From NCBI RefSeq assembly GCF_001541345.2, contig NZ_LMVL02000002.1, positions 496,001 through 560,000 on the forward strand: a DNA stretch of 64,000 nt, written 5' to 3'. The translations under genes were made by a program, and so were the position numbers. Shown here piece by piece: positions 45,027 to 54,526 of this stretch. How positions within the stretch are numbered: position 1 is the first letter of the stretch; every line of letters starts with the position of its first letter. Source of the DNA: Gillisella vitis (GTDB lineage Bacteria; Pseudomonadota; Alphaproteobacteria; Rhizobiales; Rhizobiaceae). Below the pieces are notes generated by a model that was not told the DNA's origin, did no database searches, and saw nothing but the letters and a program-made list of their open reading frames with translations.

Positions 45027-45947
45027 ATGATAATGAGCCGGTTGAAAGTTACATCCCTGAAAACCAAGGGGCGCATGACGGCAATCACTGTATTGGCTGC
45101 TTTTGCCTGTGGTGTGGTGCCTTTTCTATCCCTGGGGCTCGCACCCTTGCCCGTTCAGGCACAGGCGCTTCCATCCCAGCAATCGGTGCCGGTCCTGTTC
45201 GATGCGCGGGCGCGGTTGCCGAAGCCGGATCTATCGGTGCTGCTGAGGTTGCGATTTTTGACCACGGTGGATTTTCCACCTTTCAGCTTTCTCGATCAGA
45301 CCGGCCATTTGACCGGCTATAATATCGATCTGGTACGGGAGATCTGCCGCGAACTGGATGTCGAGGCGAAATGCGAGGTTCAGGCCGTGCCCTTTTCCGA
45401 TATGGAGATCGCGCTGCTCAGCAAGCATGGCGATGCTGCGGTGGCGGGCATGGCGGTGACGGCAGGGTTGCGGCGGGATTTTGCCTTTTCCAGACCTTAT
45501 CTGATGTTGCCCGCCCGTTTCATAGTGCTGCGTGACACTCTCGGCAAGGCCGATACGCCTGCGGCATTGGCCGGAAAGCCTGTTGGTATCGTCACCGGCA
45601 CGGCGCAGGAAGCCATGCTGAAGGCATTTTTCCCAGCGATCGTGCCGGTGGGTTTTGCCGATCAGGCCGCCTTGATGGATGCGCTGAAACAGAAAAAAAT
45701 CCAGGCGGCTTTCGCTGATGGATTGCAGCTCTCCTTCTGGCTGGCCAGCAACGTGTCCGCTCAATGCTGCGTTTTCCTGGGAGGCCCTTTTCTGTCGCAG
45801 CAGTTTCTCGGCGAAGGCATGACCATCATGGTGCGCAAGGAAGACGGTTTTCTGGCCGCCGCCTTTGACTATGCGCTGGTCTCCCTGTCGCGCAAGGGCA
45901 GGCTGGACGAATTGTCCCGCCGGTATTTTGCCGAGGGATTTTACTGA
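45027..45947 (+). CDS. Extracellular solute-binding protein (family 3)
   Basis: This 306-residue periplasmic protein has a signal peptide with a likely cut after PVQAQA (about residue 47 from the first ATG; an inner ATG at 45075 gives a more usual leader). The family 3 pattern is clear: FPPFSFLDQTGHLTGYNIDLVREICREL, then FSDMEIALLSKHGDAAVAG and the C-terminal FDYALVSLSRKGRLDELSRRYF. It should bind an amino acid or other small polar ligand. No permease or ATPase gene is adjacent, so it may feed a distant transporter or a sensor. Confidence 0.82.
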   Translation: MIMSRLKVTSLKTKGRMTAITVLAAFACGVVPFLSLGLAPLPVQAQALPSQQSVPVLFDARARLPKPDLSVLLRLRFLTTVDFPPFSFLDQTGHLTGYNIDLVREICRELDVEAKCEVQAVPFSDMEIALLSKHGDAAVAGMAVTAGLRRDFAFSRPYLMLPARFIVLRDTLGKADTPAALAGKPVGIVTGTAQEAMLKAFFPAIVPVGFADQAALMDALKQKKIQAAFADGLQLSFWLASNVSAQCCVFLGGPFLSQQFLGEGMTIMVRKEDGFLAAAFDYALVSLSRKGRLDELSRRYFAEGFY

Positions 45948-45966
45948 AATATCTCACGCAGGTGTT

Positions 45967-46380
45967 TTACGGTTTGCGATAGCGCGCAATGGCGCTGCGC
46001 TCGATGGCCGCGCAGGTCAGCTTGTCCAGGCCAAGTCGATCACGCAGCAATTGCAGCAGGCGGATTTCCTCCGGCAGGACGGTATGATCAACGGCGGCAA
46101 CTTCGACGGCCAGCGCATAGGCCGTATCGTAAAGCCGCTCCGGCAGCGCGTCGCGGATGGTTTCCAGGGTGATATCCAGTCCTTCCGGCCCAGCCAGCAT
46201 GGCACCGCAGCGTCTGGCCACATCCAACACGGTGCTTTTATCGAAGCCTTCAAAGACCGGCGTGCTGGAGACCAGATTGCCGATCCGCTCAAGTTCCCGG
46301 TCATCCATGGCATTGTCGACGGCCGAGGTCATCACCATTGCGAAAATCAGGGCATCCTGAAGGGTCACCTGGGGGGTCAT
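45967..46380 (-). CDS. TerB-family protein
   Basis: This 137-residue all-helical protein has the TerB-like acidic pattern: MTSAVDNAMDDRELERIGNLV near residue 18 and AVEVAAVDHTVLPEEIRLLQLL near 92. The two blocks mirror each other and probably bind a metal. Tellurite-resistance TerB proteins belong to this fold, but stand-alone rhizobial versions have no proven role. No ter operon is near. It converges on the solute-binding protein gene with a 19-bp gap. Confidence 0.78.
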   Translation of the reverse strand: MTPQVTLQDALIFAMVMTSAVDNAMDDRELERIGNLVSSTPVFEGFDKSTVLDVARRCGAMLAGPEGLDITLETIRDALPERLYDTAYALAVEVAAVDHTVLPEEIRLLQLLRDRLGLDKLTCAAIERSAIARYRKP

Positions 46381-46554
46381 GGAAATTCTGTTCCTGTCAT
46401 TTGCTTTATCGTATTGGGCTTATCTTATGGGCCATCTGGATATGGCCGAAGACCGGTTCATCTTGAAGAATGGCGATTGCCATCTGCCGTTTCAAGAGGC
46501 TGGCATTCTGCCTCAGCAGACCCCTGCAAAAAATCGATGAATGGCAAATAATTC

Positions 46555-47229
46555 CTACTGGCTGACCCAGATGATTCGGGCGATCCATTCGACATCCTGC
46601 ATATCCAATACCCGGTTCGGATGGTCTGGATTGATCGAAATGAGATCGACGGTCCGCGCCGTCTGGCGGCCTAGCACCTTCGCCATAACCTCGCCATCGC
46701 AGGTTTTGACGACGACCCGGTCGCCTCGGCGCACAGGTGCACCTGGCTCGACGATCAGAATGTCGCCATCGCGATAAAGTGGCTTCATACTGTCGCCCTG
46801 AATTTCCAGGGCATACACGCCTGGCTTGGCAGAGGTCGGTAAATCCACCAGATCCCAGCCTTGTCCGGCTGGAAAACCGCCATCGTCGAAGAACCCGCCC
46901 GAGCCCGCCTGGGCCAAGCCAAGCAGTGGAATAGTGCCGATCTGCGGCGGAAAATTGCCATCCGGCAATATGTCGTGAATGGCATGGCCCTGATGGTTGT
47001 CATTGCCGATCAGCGTGACGAATTGATCGATCCGCGCACCTGTTGCTTCCAGCACCTTGGCGATGGATTCGGTCGATGGCCAGCGCATGCGTCCATCCGG
47101 CCCGACCCGCTTGGACTTGTTGAACGAGGTTGGATCCAGCCCGGCTTTTCGTGCCAGCCCGGACGGCGTCAAATGATACTGCTCGGCAAGCCGGTCAATC
47201 GCATTCCAGATTGTCTCGTGTGAAAGCAT
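46555..47229 (-). CDS. S24/LexA-like transcriptional repressor with helix-turn-helix
   Basis: This 224-residue regulator has an HTH (LTPSGLARKAGLDPTSFNKS, residues ~20-40) and a C-terminal S24 peptidase-like domain. It has Ser in QGDSMKPLYRDGD (about residue 145) and Lys in DRVVVKTCDGEVMAKVL, the catalytic dyad of CI/LexA-type self-cleaving repressors. No clear Ala-Gly cleavage site stands out, though LAQAGSGGF before the domain is a candidate. The ATG at 47229 follows GGCGGGAT; the open frame upstream to 47364 has no support. It may be a stress-responsive repressor. Confidence 0.85.
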   Translation of the reverse strand: MLSHETIWNAIDRLAEQYHLTPSGLARKAGLDPTSFNKSKRVGPDGRMRWPSTESIAKVLEATGARIDQFVTLIGNDNHQGHAIHDILPDGNFPPQIGTIPLLGLAQAGSGGFFDDGGFPAGQGWDLVDLPTSAKPGVYALEIQGDSMKPLYRDGDILIVEPGAPVRRGDRVVVKTCDGEVMAKVLGRQTARTVDLISINPDHPNRVLDMQDVEWIARIIWVSQ

Positions 47230-47453
47230 ATCCCGCCAAACCCCGGCATTTATCAGCCGTCGACAAACGGCTTCGACCCACCTCGCCATATATCGGCCAA
47301 ATGTGGTCGAGAGTAAAGATCTTGGAGGAATAAAATCCTCGATTGTTCCTGTTTCTGCGCACAAAGCTCAACTCGCCTCATGCCACGACGATGCGGATTG
47401 AGGAGAGCGGACAGATCGGCATCAGGCGAGGAAGATGAAAGCCAGTCCTACCC

Positions 47454-48101
47454 TCAAGCGACCATGGCCATATTGAGCCGCCCCAGTTGGATGACCGCCT
47501 GGGTTCGGCTATCGACCTTGAGCTTGAGCAGAATGGCGGAGACATGCGCCTTGATCGTGGCTTCCGAAACGCTGAGTTCATAGGCGATCTGCTTGTTCAG
47601 CAAACCTTCGCACAACATGCCGAGCACCCGGTTCTGCTGAGGGGTCAGTGTCCGCAGCCGTGCCATGATATCGGCCAGTTCAGGGTCCTGTTCCTGATCC
47701 TCGACATAGGATGAAGGCGTAAAAATATCGCCGCTCAACACGGTCTGGATCGCGGAGCGAATGTCATCGATGCCGGAGGATTTGGAAATGAAACCCGAAG
47801 CGCCAAGCTCCAGCGAGCGCCGGATCGTGGCGCAATCGTCGGTGGCCGAACAGATGATGATCGGCAGGCTGGAAAACTCCGCACGCAAGGCCATCAGGCC
47901 GGAAAAGCCGCTGACGCCTGGCATGGCCAGATCGAGCAGCAGGACATCGGCATCCGGATGCTGATCCGCCGCCATTCGGGCCGCCTCGAAATCGCCAGCT
48001 TCGACAATGTCCTGCCTACCATCCATGCCGCTCACAGCTTGCCGAAGCGCGCCGCGAAACAAGGGATGATCGTCCGCGATAATGATTGTTTGCTCAGCCA
48101 T
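47454..48101 (-). CDS. NarL/FixJ-family response regulator
   Basis: This 215-residue two-component regulator has a receiver domain with the acidic pair near residues 10-11 (IIADDHPLF), phospho-acceptor Asp in VLLLDLAMPG (about 57), Thr/Ser in CSATDD (about 85) and Lys in FISKSS (about 107). The LuxR-type HTH (LTPQQNRVLGML, LLNKQIAYELSVSEATIKAH) is at the C-terminus. No histidine kinase gene is adjacent. It is read away from the DUF952 gene. Confidence 0.92.
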   Translation of the reverse strand: MAEQTIIIADDHPLFRGALRQAVSGMDGRQDIVEAGDFEAARMAADQHPDADVLLLDLAMPGVSGFSGLMALRAEFSSLPIIICSATDDCATIRRSLELGASGFISKSSGIDDIRSAIQTVLSGDIFTPSSYVEDQEQDPELADIMARLRTLTPQQNRVLGMLCEGLLNKQIAYELSVSEATIKAHVSAILLKLKVDSRTQAVIQLGRLNMAMVA

Positions 48102-48549
48102 CGTCTGCCCCCTCCCAAGAGCTTTCGTTGTGCAGCACCGCTCGCGTCTGTCGCGTCGGGATGTTAGTTTAACGTTTGTTCTGCTGTTTGTGCAAGCGGG
48201 AACACCGAGGCGGCCTCCGATCGCCCAATTCCCGGCTCTAATCCTGTGCTGAAGGGATGCAAGATAGCATTCTATTCATAGGGTTGGGTCAGGAATTAAA
48301 TAATACCATAGATTGCTTTAGATGAACAATACATCTAGCCGAAAATGGCGGTTACGAAAATGATCATGTCTGGAGTGTGCTTTGATATATTGATGCCAGC
48401 CGCTCCAGGGCTATGTGATGGCCAGCGCCATAGGGGGACGAATTCGGTTCATTTCCGCCGTCTGATGCTGTCTGGCGTGGACAAGTCGTTGCTGTTGGGG
48501 CAAACCGGCTGAGCGCTCGTGTCCCAAAGATCGCGATAAGGATGACATC
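48102..48549. other. Intergenic stretch between divergent genes
   Basis: These 448 bp separate the response regulator and the DUF952 gene, which are transcribed apart, so both promoters must lie here. I see no conserved operator or RNA. AAGGA at about 48539 is the ribosome site of the DUF952 gene. Confidence 0.6.
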
Positions 48550-48897
48550 ATGGCAAATGCAATCTACAAGATCGTGCCCGACGGCCTCTGGCAAAAGGCC
48601 CGTGCCGGTGGTGTGTTTGCCGGTGCGCCAATCGATCTCCAGGACGGTTTCATCCATTTTTCCACTGCGGCTCAGGCGAAAGATACTGCAAGGTTGCATT
48701 TTGCCGGACAACAAGACCTGTTGCTGGTCGCAGTCGATGAGGAGGTGTTGGGCGAGGCCCTGATCTTTGAACCCTCACGCGGCGGGGCGCTGTTTCCGCA
48801 TCTTTATGCACCCTTGCCGCTCTCCGCTGTTTTATGGGAAAAGCCGCTGCCGCTTGGAGAAGACGGCCTGCACCAGTTTCCGGAGGACATGGCATGA
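48550..48897 (+). CDS. DUF952 domain protein
   Basis: This 115-residue protein of the DUF952 family has the conserved YKIVPDGLWQKARAGG start and the QDGFIHFSTAAQ motif near residue 31. The fold is related to ADP-ribosyltransferase-like/RES-type small proteins, but no reaction is established. It is translationally coupled to pyrD by an ATGA overlap, an arrangement often seen in rhizobia. AAGGATGACATC precedes the ATG. Confidence 0.88.
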   Translation: MANAIYKIVPDGLWQKARAGGVFAGAPIDLQDGFIHFSTAAQAKDTARLHFAGQQDLLLVAVDEEVLGEALIFEPSRGGALFPHLYAPLPLSAVLWEKPLPLGEDGLHQFPEDMA

Positions 48898-49985
48898 TCG
48901 ATCCGTTCAAGCGCTTTGCCCGCCCGGGCCTGTTTCTGTTCGATGCCGAAACCGCCCATGGCCTGTCGATTGCCGGGTTGAAAACCAGCCTGATGCCGAA
49001 ATGCCGCCTGCCGGACGATCTCCGCCTGGCGCAGACCGTCGCTGGCCTGCATTTTCCCAATCCGCTCGGCATGGCGGCAGGCTATGACAAAAACGCCGAA
49101 GTGCCGGACGAATTGCTGGGTCTCGGCTTCGGCTTTGCTGAAGTGGGAACACTGACGCCAAAGCCACAAGACGGTAATTCCAAACCCCGGATTTTCCGGT
49201 TGGTCCGCGATGAGGCCGTCATCAATCGGCTCGGGTTCAACAATCAAGGTCATGAGGCTGCCTTTGCAAGGCTGTCGGCGCGATCAGGCAGGCCGGGCGT
49301 GGTCGGCATCAATATTGGCGCCAACAAGGATGCCGAGGACCGAATTGCCGATTATGTCACGGGCATTCGGCGCTTTTATCCGCTGGCCAGCTATTTCACC
49401 GCCAATATTTCCTCGCCCAACACGCCGGGCCTGCGCGATTTGCAGGCAAAGGATAGTCTCAGTCACTTGCTGGACGCGGTGCTTTCCGCCCGCGCCGATG
49501 AAGCGGCCAAGGCGGGCCGCCGGGTGCCTGTCTTCCTGAAGATCGCCCCTGATCTGACCGAGGAAGGCATGGATGACATTGCCGAAGTGGTTCTGGCGCG
49601 CGACCTGGATGGGTTGATCGTCTCTAACACCACGCTGTCGCGTGATGGCCTGACGGATACAAGGCAGGCGGGCGAGGCGGGCGGCTTATCGGGTAAGCCC
49701 TTGTTCGAGAAATCGACGGCGGTGCTGGCGCGTATGCGCCACCGGGTTGGACCGGCCCTGCCGATCATTGGCGTTGGTGGTGTTTCCTCGGCGCAGACGG
49801 CGCTGGAGAAAATCAAGGCCGGTGCCGATCTGGTGCAGCTCTATTCCTGCATGGTTTATGAGGGGCCGGGCCTGCCCGCCGCCATCGTCAAGGGCCTGTC
49901 ACAGGCGCTGGACCGTGATGGCATTGCCTCGATTGCGCAGCTGCGTGACAGCAGGGTTGATTACTGGCGGGCGCTGAAGGTCTGA
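48894..49985 (+). CDS. pyrD: Dihydroorotate dehydrogenase (quinone), class 2
   Basis: This 363-residue membrane-associated flavoenzyme oxidises dihydroorotate to orotate in pyrimidine synthesis, passing electrons to ubiquinone. Class 2 features are the amphipathic N-terminus (FARPGLFLFDAETAHGLS), LGMAAGYDKNAEV, the catalytic-Ser motif NISSPNTPGL near residue 175, LKIAPDL, VSNTT and IGVGGVSS with the FMN phosphate site. The ATG at 48894 overlaps the DUF952 stop and gives the normal N-terminus. The last 25 bp overlap the convergent MATE gene. Confidence 0.96.
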   Translation: MIDPFKRFARPGLFLFDAETAHGLSIAGLKTSLMPKCRLPDDLRLAQTVAGLHFPNPLGMAAGYDKNAEVPDELLGLGFGFAEVGTLTPKPQDGNSKPRIFRLVRDEAVINRLGFNNQGHEAAFARLSARSGRPGVVGINIGANKDAEDRIADYVTGIRRFYPLASYFTANISSPNTPGLRDLQAKDSLSHLLDAVLSARADEAAKAGRRVPVFLKIAPDLTEEGMDDIAEVVLARDLDGLIVSNTTLSRDGLTDTRQAGEAGGLSGKPLFEKSTAVLARMRHRVGPALPIIGVGGVSSAQTALEKIKAGADLVQLYSCMVYEGPGLPAAIVKGLSQALDRDGIASIAQLRDSRVDYWRALKV

Positions 49986-51304
49986 TCGCGGCGGCTTTTG
50001 AGCCGCAGTGCCAGGAAAAGGCCGCGAAACGCTAGAAACAGGTTGAGCGCCAGCCATAGTCCGTGATTGCCAAGCAGCGGCACGAACAGCGCCAGCGCAA
50101 TAAGATAACCGGCAAAGGCCGCCAGCATCATGTTGCGCATATCGCTGGACCAGGCGGCTCCGATAAAGACCCCGTCCATCTGGAAGGCCAGTGCTCCCGT
50201 TAGCGATGTGATCGCTGCCCAGGGCAGAAACTCGCGCGCCACGCGGCGGACTTCTTCAGCCGTCGTCATCATGTCGATGATTGCCCCACCTGCGCCCAGG
50301 AAAAACAGCAGGCTGGTGAGCGCCAGTCCGAAGGACCAGACGCTGGTGAGCTTTACGGCTTGGTCGAAGGCCGGGCGGTAGCGGGCGCCGACGGCTCGAC
50401 CAACAATCTGCTCGGCAGCATTGGCAATGCCATCCAGATAGAAGGAGGCAATCATGAAGAAATTCATCAGCAGCGCATTGGCCGCAAGGGTCACGGCGCC
50501 AAAGCCGGTGCCGATCCGGGTCAATATTGTGAAGGCCGCCAGCAGCACGAAGCTACGGATCAGGATATCACGGTTAAGCGCGAACAGTTGTGCGAGCTTG
50601 TTGCGGTCGAGCAATTCGGTGAGGGATGGAAACAGCGCCTTGTCGGTGCGGGCCAGAATGATCGCCAGCCCCGCCAGCGTGGCGGTGGCTTCCCCGGCCA
50701 CGGCCCCCCAGGCGACGCCGGACACGCCCCAGCCAAGGTGCAGACCAAGATAGATCGAAAGCAGGATATTGACGCCGTTCAGCGCAATTTGCAGGCCAAG
50801 CGCCAGTGAGCCTTTGCCGCGCCCCAGGATGAAACCCATGATGGTGAAGTTGGCGAGCGTCAGCGGCCCGGCCAGGATGCGGGTGGAAAAGTAGATCGAC
50901 GTCACTTCAGCCACCCGGCCCTGTGGCCCCATCAGCGCCAGCCCGGCCTTGAGCAGCAAGGGAGACAGCAGCAACAGCAGCAGCCCGATCGCCAGCGACA
51001 GGATCATGGAGCGACAGAACACCGCGACCTGATCGCGCGCATCCTGACGGCCATGGGCCTGGGCCACCAGGGCGGTGGTGGAGGCGCGCAGGAAATTGAG
51101 GCTTGCGAACACCAGATCGAACAGCACGGCGCCAATTGCCAGGCCCGCAAGCGCTGCGGCTTCGCCGGTTCGGCCAATGACGGCGGTATCGGTGATGCCC
51201 AGAAGCGGTGTGGTGATGTAGCCGATGGTCATCGGAAGGGCGATGGCTAGCACGCCGCGATGGGTCACACGAAAAGCGCGGTCGGGGGGATTGGCGATGG
51301 TCAT
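49961..51304 (-). CDS. MATE-family efflux transporter (DinF-like)
   Basis: This 447-residue protein has twelve hydrophobic segments in two halves. Family marks include LPMTIGYITTPLLGITDTAVIG in the first helix, LRASTTALVAQAHGR, and the matching second-half LLMNFFMIASFYLDGIANAAEQIVG. MATE proteins export cationic drugs or metabolites against Na+ or H+; the branch resembles DinF. The substrate cannot be told from the sequence. It converges on pyrD with a 25-bp overlap of coding ends. Confidence 0.9.
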   Translation of the reverse strand: MTIANPPDRAFRVTHRGVLAIALPMTIGYITTPLLGITDTAVIGRTGEAAALAGLAIGAVLFDLVFASLNFLRASTTALVAQAHGRQDARDQVAVFCRSMILSLAIGLLLLLLSPLLLKAGLALMGPQGRVAEVTSIYFSTRILAGPLTLANFTIMGFILGRGKGSLALGLQIALNGVNILLSIYLGLHLGWGVSGVAWGAVAGEATATLAGLAIILARTDKALFPSLTELLDRNKLAQLFALNRDILIRSFVLLAAFTILTRIGTGFGAVTLAANALLMNFFMIASFYLDGIANAAEQIVGRAVGARYRPAFDQAVKLTSVWSFGLALTSLLFFLGAGGAIIDMMTTAEEVRRVAREFLPWAAITSLTGALAFQMDGVFIGAAWSSDMRNMMLAAFAGYLIALALFVPLLGNHGLWLALNLFLAFRGLFLALRLKSRRDQTFSARQ

Positions 51305-51347
51305 GAAAGGCTCCAGCAGGCGAGGAACGGCCCGCCGAAGCCCTTTA

Positions 51348-51938
51348 TCACCCGATTCTCAAGCGAATGCCAGTTGGCGGCGGTCCCATTTCGCTCTCCG
51401 GGCGCGGTGTGCCGGACAGAACCATCGCCCAATAGGGCTTGTTGCCGCGTGACGGTATGCGCGCCACGGCGACGCCCAGCCCGTGATAGGGGCCGAGCAT
51501 ATTTTCCAGATGATGGGACGAGTTGATCCAGGCCTGCATGGCGGCTTCTGCCGTCTGCTGCAACATGGCGACATTTTCAGCCGCTGGAAGCTGGACATTG
51601 CCCGCGCGCATCCGCGCCCCGAAACTGTCGCCCATACCGATCAGGTGCGCCATTTTTTCTGCCTGGGCCATGCGATTGGCCTGGAACATGGCGGCCTTGG
51701 CGGCCTGCGGATCGCTAACCAGCGCCGACTTGCCGTTCTTCTGGCGCAATGCGTTGACCATCGGCAGGAAAGCGGCTGTCTCGTCCTCAACATCGGAGGG
51801 GGCAGATGGTTTGAGCGCAGGCGTGGCGCAACCGCTCAGCAGGGCCGCAAGCCCAAGGCCGCCCAGCGCCAAAAGCTCGCGGCGGCCAGTCCTTGGTGCT
51901 GAGACAGGTTGCGGCATCAAGAGGGATTTGGATCGCAT
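51348..51938 (-). CDS. CAP/SCP-domain lipoprotein
   Basis: This 196-residue protein has a twin-Arg-containing leader and a lipobox (LAALLSGC, Cys at about residue 37). The CAP domain follows: VNALRQKNGKSALVSDPQAAKAA, then AENVAM and AMQAWINSSHHLENMLGPYH, with the usual His and Glu residues. Bacterial CAP lipoproteins are cell-surface or periplasmic proteins of mostly unknown role. The gene lies one base from the DUF6460 gene upstream and about 40 bp before the MATE gene, so the three may form one unit. Confidence 0.85.
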   Translation of the reverse strand: MRSKSLLMPQPVSAPRTGRRELLALGGLGLAALLSGCATPALKPSAPSDVEDETAAFLPMVNALRQKNGKSALVSDPQAAKAAMFQANRMAQAEKMAHLIGMGDSFGARMRAGNVQLPAAENVAMLQQTAEAAMQAWINSSHHLENMLGPYHGLGVAVARIPSRGNKPYWAMVLSGTPRPESEMGPPPTGIRLRIG

Positions 51939-51939
51939 G

Positions 51940-52206
51940 TTATTTCCGCAGATTGAGAAGCCGGATCAGGATGAAAACCGGAATGACGATACTGGCGCCC
52001 AGCAGCAGATAGTCTCCGAACTGGCCTAAGGCCGCAAACCCCTTGTGCCAGATATCCAGGACGAAATGCCGGATACCCTCGATGATATCATAGGGGTAAA
52101 TGCCGAATATCCGCATGACAAAGCCGACGATCACCGAAACGACGAGCAGCTTGATGATCGTTCGGCCAATCGAATCGCCCAGAAATCTGTTCACGCCATC
52201 GGTCAT
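51940..52206 (-). CDS. Small membrane protein, DUF6460-like
   Basis: This 88-residue protein has two hydrophobic segments (about residues 16-35 and 64-84) flanking an aromatic amphipathic middle (DIIEGIRHFVLDIWHKG). It matches a small rhizobial family I know as DUF6460, with no known role. It is the first gene of a probable unit with the CAP lipoprotein and MATE genes. Confidence 0.72.
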   Translation of the reverse strand: MTDGVNRFLGDSIGRTIIKLLVVSVIVGFVMRIFGIYPYDIIEGIRHFVLDIWHKGFAALGQFGDYLLLGASIVIPVFILIRLLNLRK

Positions 52207-52375
52207 GGCCTAGTCTCCTGTTTCCCGCTCCGTTGAGCATAGGCCCACATAAGCATTGGATTATGGCGGTGCAAGCACGATGAAGGCTGTTGTTGGCGGT
52301 GACAAGATTCCGCTTGCGTTTTTCAAGGCTTGCTCCATTGCTCCGAAATCGTATTTTGAGGATCGTTCGACATCC

Positions 52376-53356
52376 ATGCACGGCATCCAGCCCGCCTTTG
52401 GTCATCTCCCTTCAGGACAGCGCTCTTCCGGCGATATAACCGCTGATCGCCGCGCCGATTATGCCCGCATGCTCTCGGAAAGCGGCGATCACGCCGCTGC
52501 CGCAGAGTTGATGGAACAGGCGCTGGAACTTGCCCCGACCTGGGTGGCGGGGTGGTTTCTACTGGGGGAATACCGGGCCAAGGCGGACTTGATCGATGCG
52601 GCAGCCGATGCCTATCGGCAGGTGCTGGCACTCGACCCCGAGGATATTTTTGCCGCCGGGCTGAAATTGGTGCTGATCGGTGCGCAAGCCATGCCGGAAA
52701 AGCCGCCGAGCCGCTATGTGGCGGCGCTGTTTGATGATTATGCCGACCGCTTCGACACAGCCCTCCTGGACAAGCTGGACTACCGGGTTCCGAAAAAGCT
52801 GGCGGCGATGATTTCACGGATCGGTGGTGTGGACCGACGCTATCGCCGCACTGTGGATTTTGGCTGTGGCACCGGCCTGCTGGGCATGGAATTGCGGCCA
52901 AGGGTCGATTACCTCGAAGGTTACGATCTGTCCTCGGCCATGCTGGCCAAGGCACGGGAAAAACAGATTTACGATGATCTGGCGATCGCGGATTTGTCGC
53001 TTGATGCGGACGCCTGCGGTCTGTTTGGACCCGGAAAGGGTGAGGGCAGGGGGCGGGCGGATCTGGTGACGGCAGCCGATGTGCTGATGTATCTTGGCGC
53101 TCTATCCGGCGTCTTTTCGCTGGCGGCGGATCTTCTGGAACGGGGCGGCTATTTCGCCTTTTCCGTCGAAAAACAGCTGGGTGAGGAGAGCTTCAGCCTG
53201 GCGCAATCGCTGCGCTACCAGCACAGTGAGGCTTATGTGGTTTGCGAACTGGAGGCCAAGGGCTTTACTCTGCTTGAAAGCCAGCAGGACGTCATTCGCA
53301 TGGATGGCGGAAAACCCATCCAAGGCATTCTGTTTATTGCGGCCAAGAGAGGCTGA
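52376..53356 (+). CDS. TPR-type SAM-dependent methyltransferase
   Basis: This 326-residue protein has an N-terminal TPR-like pair (about residues 25-110: ALELAPTWVAGWFLLGEYRAKADLIDAA over two blocks) and a class I methyltransferase (VDFGCGTGLLGMEL near residue 155, LEGYDLSSAML, DLVTAADVLMYLG). The substrate is unknown; related proteins are annotated as putative protein or small-molecule methyltransferases. The ATG at 52376 was chosen because the earlier in-frame start at 52256 overlaps the divergent promoter region; the frame is open there. Confidence 0.8.
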   Translation: MHGIQPAFGHLPSGQRSSGDITADRRADYARMLSESGDHAAAAELMEQALELAPTWVAGWFLLGEYRAKADLIDAAADAYRQVLALDPEDIFAAGLKLVLIGAQAMPEKPPSRYVAALFDDYADRFDTALLDKLDYRVPKKLAAMISRIGGVDRRYRRTVDFGCGTGLLGMELRPRVDYLEGYDLSSAMLAKAREKQIYDDLAIADLSLDADACGLFGPGKGEGRGRADLVTAADVLMYLGALSGVFSLAADLLERGGYFAFSVEKQLGEESFSLAQSLRYQHSEAYVVCELEAKGFTLLESQQDVIRMDGGKPIQGILFIAAKRG

Positions 53357-53484
53357 AAGACCGAATATTGCGATCTTGCCGATAGGTCAGTCTTGCTGAC
53401 GCAACCCGCTTGAAACCTGCCGATTTTCAGGCATCCTGATGGATAAAGCTGCGGAAAATCCGCCTGTCCAGATGGAGAATGGTG

Positions 53485-54123
53485 ATGGCATTAATGAGCA
53501 ATCTGTTCGGCATCTGGAACGACAATCCCGCCCGTCACAACCGGGCCGAGGATATTCAGGGCATTATCTGCGGAACGATGATTTCGGCGCTCGGCCTTTA
53601 TCTGATTGCCAAGATCGGCCTTGTCACCAGCGGTATGGCGGGACTTGCCTTCGTGATCCATTACTGGACCGGCTGGAGCTTCGGCCTGGTGTTCTTCATG
53701 CTGAACATGCCTTTCTACATTCTCTCCATCAAACGCGTCGGCTGGGACTTTACCCTGAAAACCTTCGTGGCTGTGGCGCTGACCTCGTTTCTCGTCGAAA
53801 TCGAAAGCCGCTTCATCGTCATCGAGAGCATCAATCCGGTCTGGGGCGCCATCCTCGCGGGTCTGCTGCTTGGCTTTGGCCTACTGGCCCTCTACCGCCA
53901 CCGCGCCAGCCTTGGGGGTATCGGTATCCTCGCGGTCTTCGTCCAGGACCGTTTCGGTATCCAGGCGGGCTTGGTGCAACTGGCCTTCGACGTCGTGGTC
54001 ATGGCGCTGGCCTTCACCGTCGTCAGCCCCTGGGTGGTCGGCTGCTCGATCATCGGCGCCGTGGTGCTCAATCTCTTCGTGCTGATCAACCACCGCTCGG
54101 ACCGGTATATCGCTTTGCGGTGA
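53485..54123 (+). CDS. YitT/YczE-like integral membrane protein
   Basis: This 212-residue protein has about six membrane segments. It matches the YitT_membrane layout: IQGIICGTMISALGLYLIAK near the start, SGMAGLAFVIHYWTG, and LLLGFGLLAL followed by ASLGGIGILAVFVQ (a G-rich loop in the second half). Function is not established. The ATG at 53485 has GGAG at proper spacing; the ATG two codons earlier does not. Confidence 0.8.
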   Translation: MALMSNLFGIWNDNPARHNRAEDIQGIICGTMISALGLYLIAKIGLVTSGMAGLAFVIHYWTGWSFGLVFFMLNMPFYILSIKRVGWDFTLKTFVAVALTSFLVEIESRFIVIESINPVWGAILAGLLLGFGLLALYRHRASLGGIGILAVFVQDRFGIQAGLVQLAFDVVVMALAFTVVSPWVVGCSIIGAVVLNLFVLINHRSDRYIALR

Positions 54124-54526
54124 TCTGCCGGTCCGGCGAATAGAAAAGGCGGCTTGTGAGCCCAGCCCCTAACTGAAATTCGGAATCCAAATAGATACCG
54201 GTGCCGGGCTGCCTTGTGTCTGGCCGTGTCGGCCCTTAATCGTGCTGCCAGAGTGTTCGTGAACTATTTTGTGCACTCACTTGTCGCGGAACACTGAATT
54301 TTGCGACGCGGAAAGATGCGGTGGCAAAACTGTCGCTTTAATTGGGATGAGAGCGACAATGGAGAACGAATGGAAGGGCTGCCAATTGGCCCAGTAGCAG
54401 AGACGCCTATATTGGACGCCCATTTACCCGCGACGACCAAGCCGGCAAAAGAAGACAAGGCTGACGACTACGGCGGTCAGATTGTAGAGGGTTGAAGCTG
54501 CGAATCCTTGCTCGAAAACTCCGGCA
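54124..54526. other. Intergenic stretch between convergent genes
   Basis: Four hundred bases without a supported gene. One weak inverted repeat (GCCGG-TCCGGC, about 54127-54137) follows the YitT-like stop. I see no RNA gene. Confidence 0.5.

Noticed and set aside
46017..46313. Alternative frames over the TerB gene
   Set aside because: The TerB frame has clear paired acidic motifs; the others do not.
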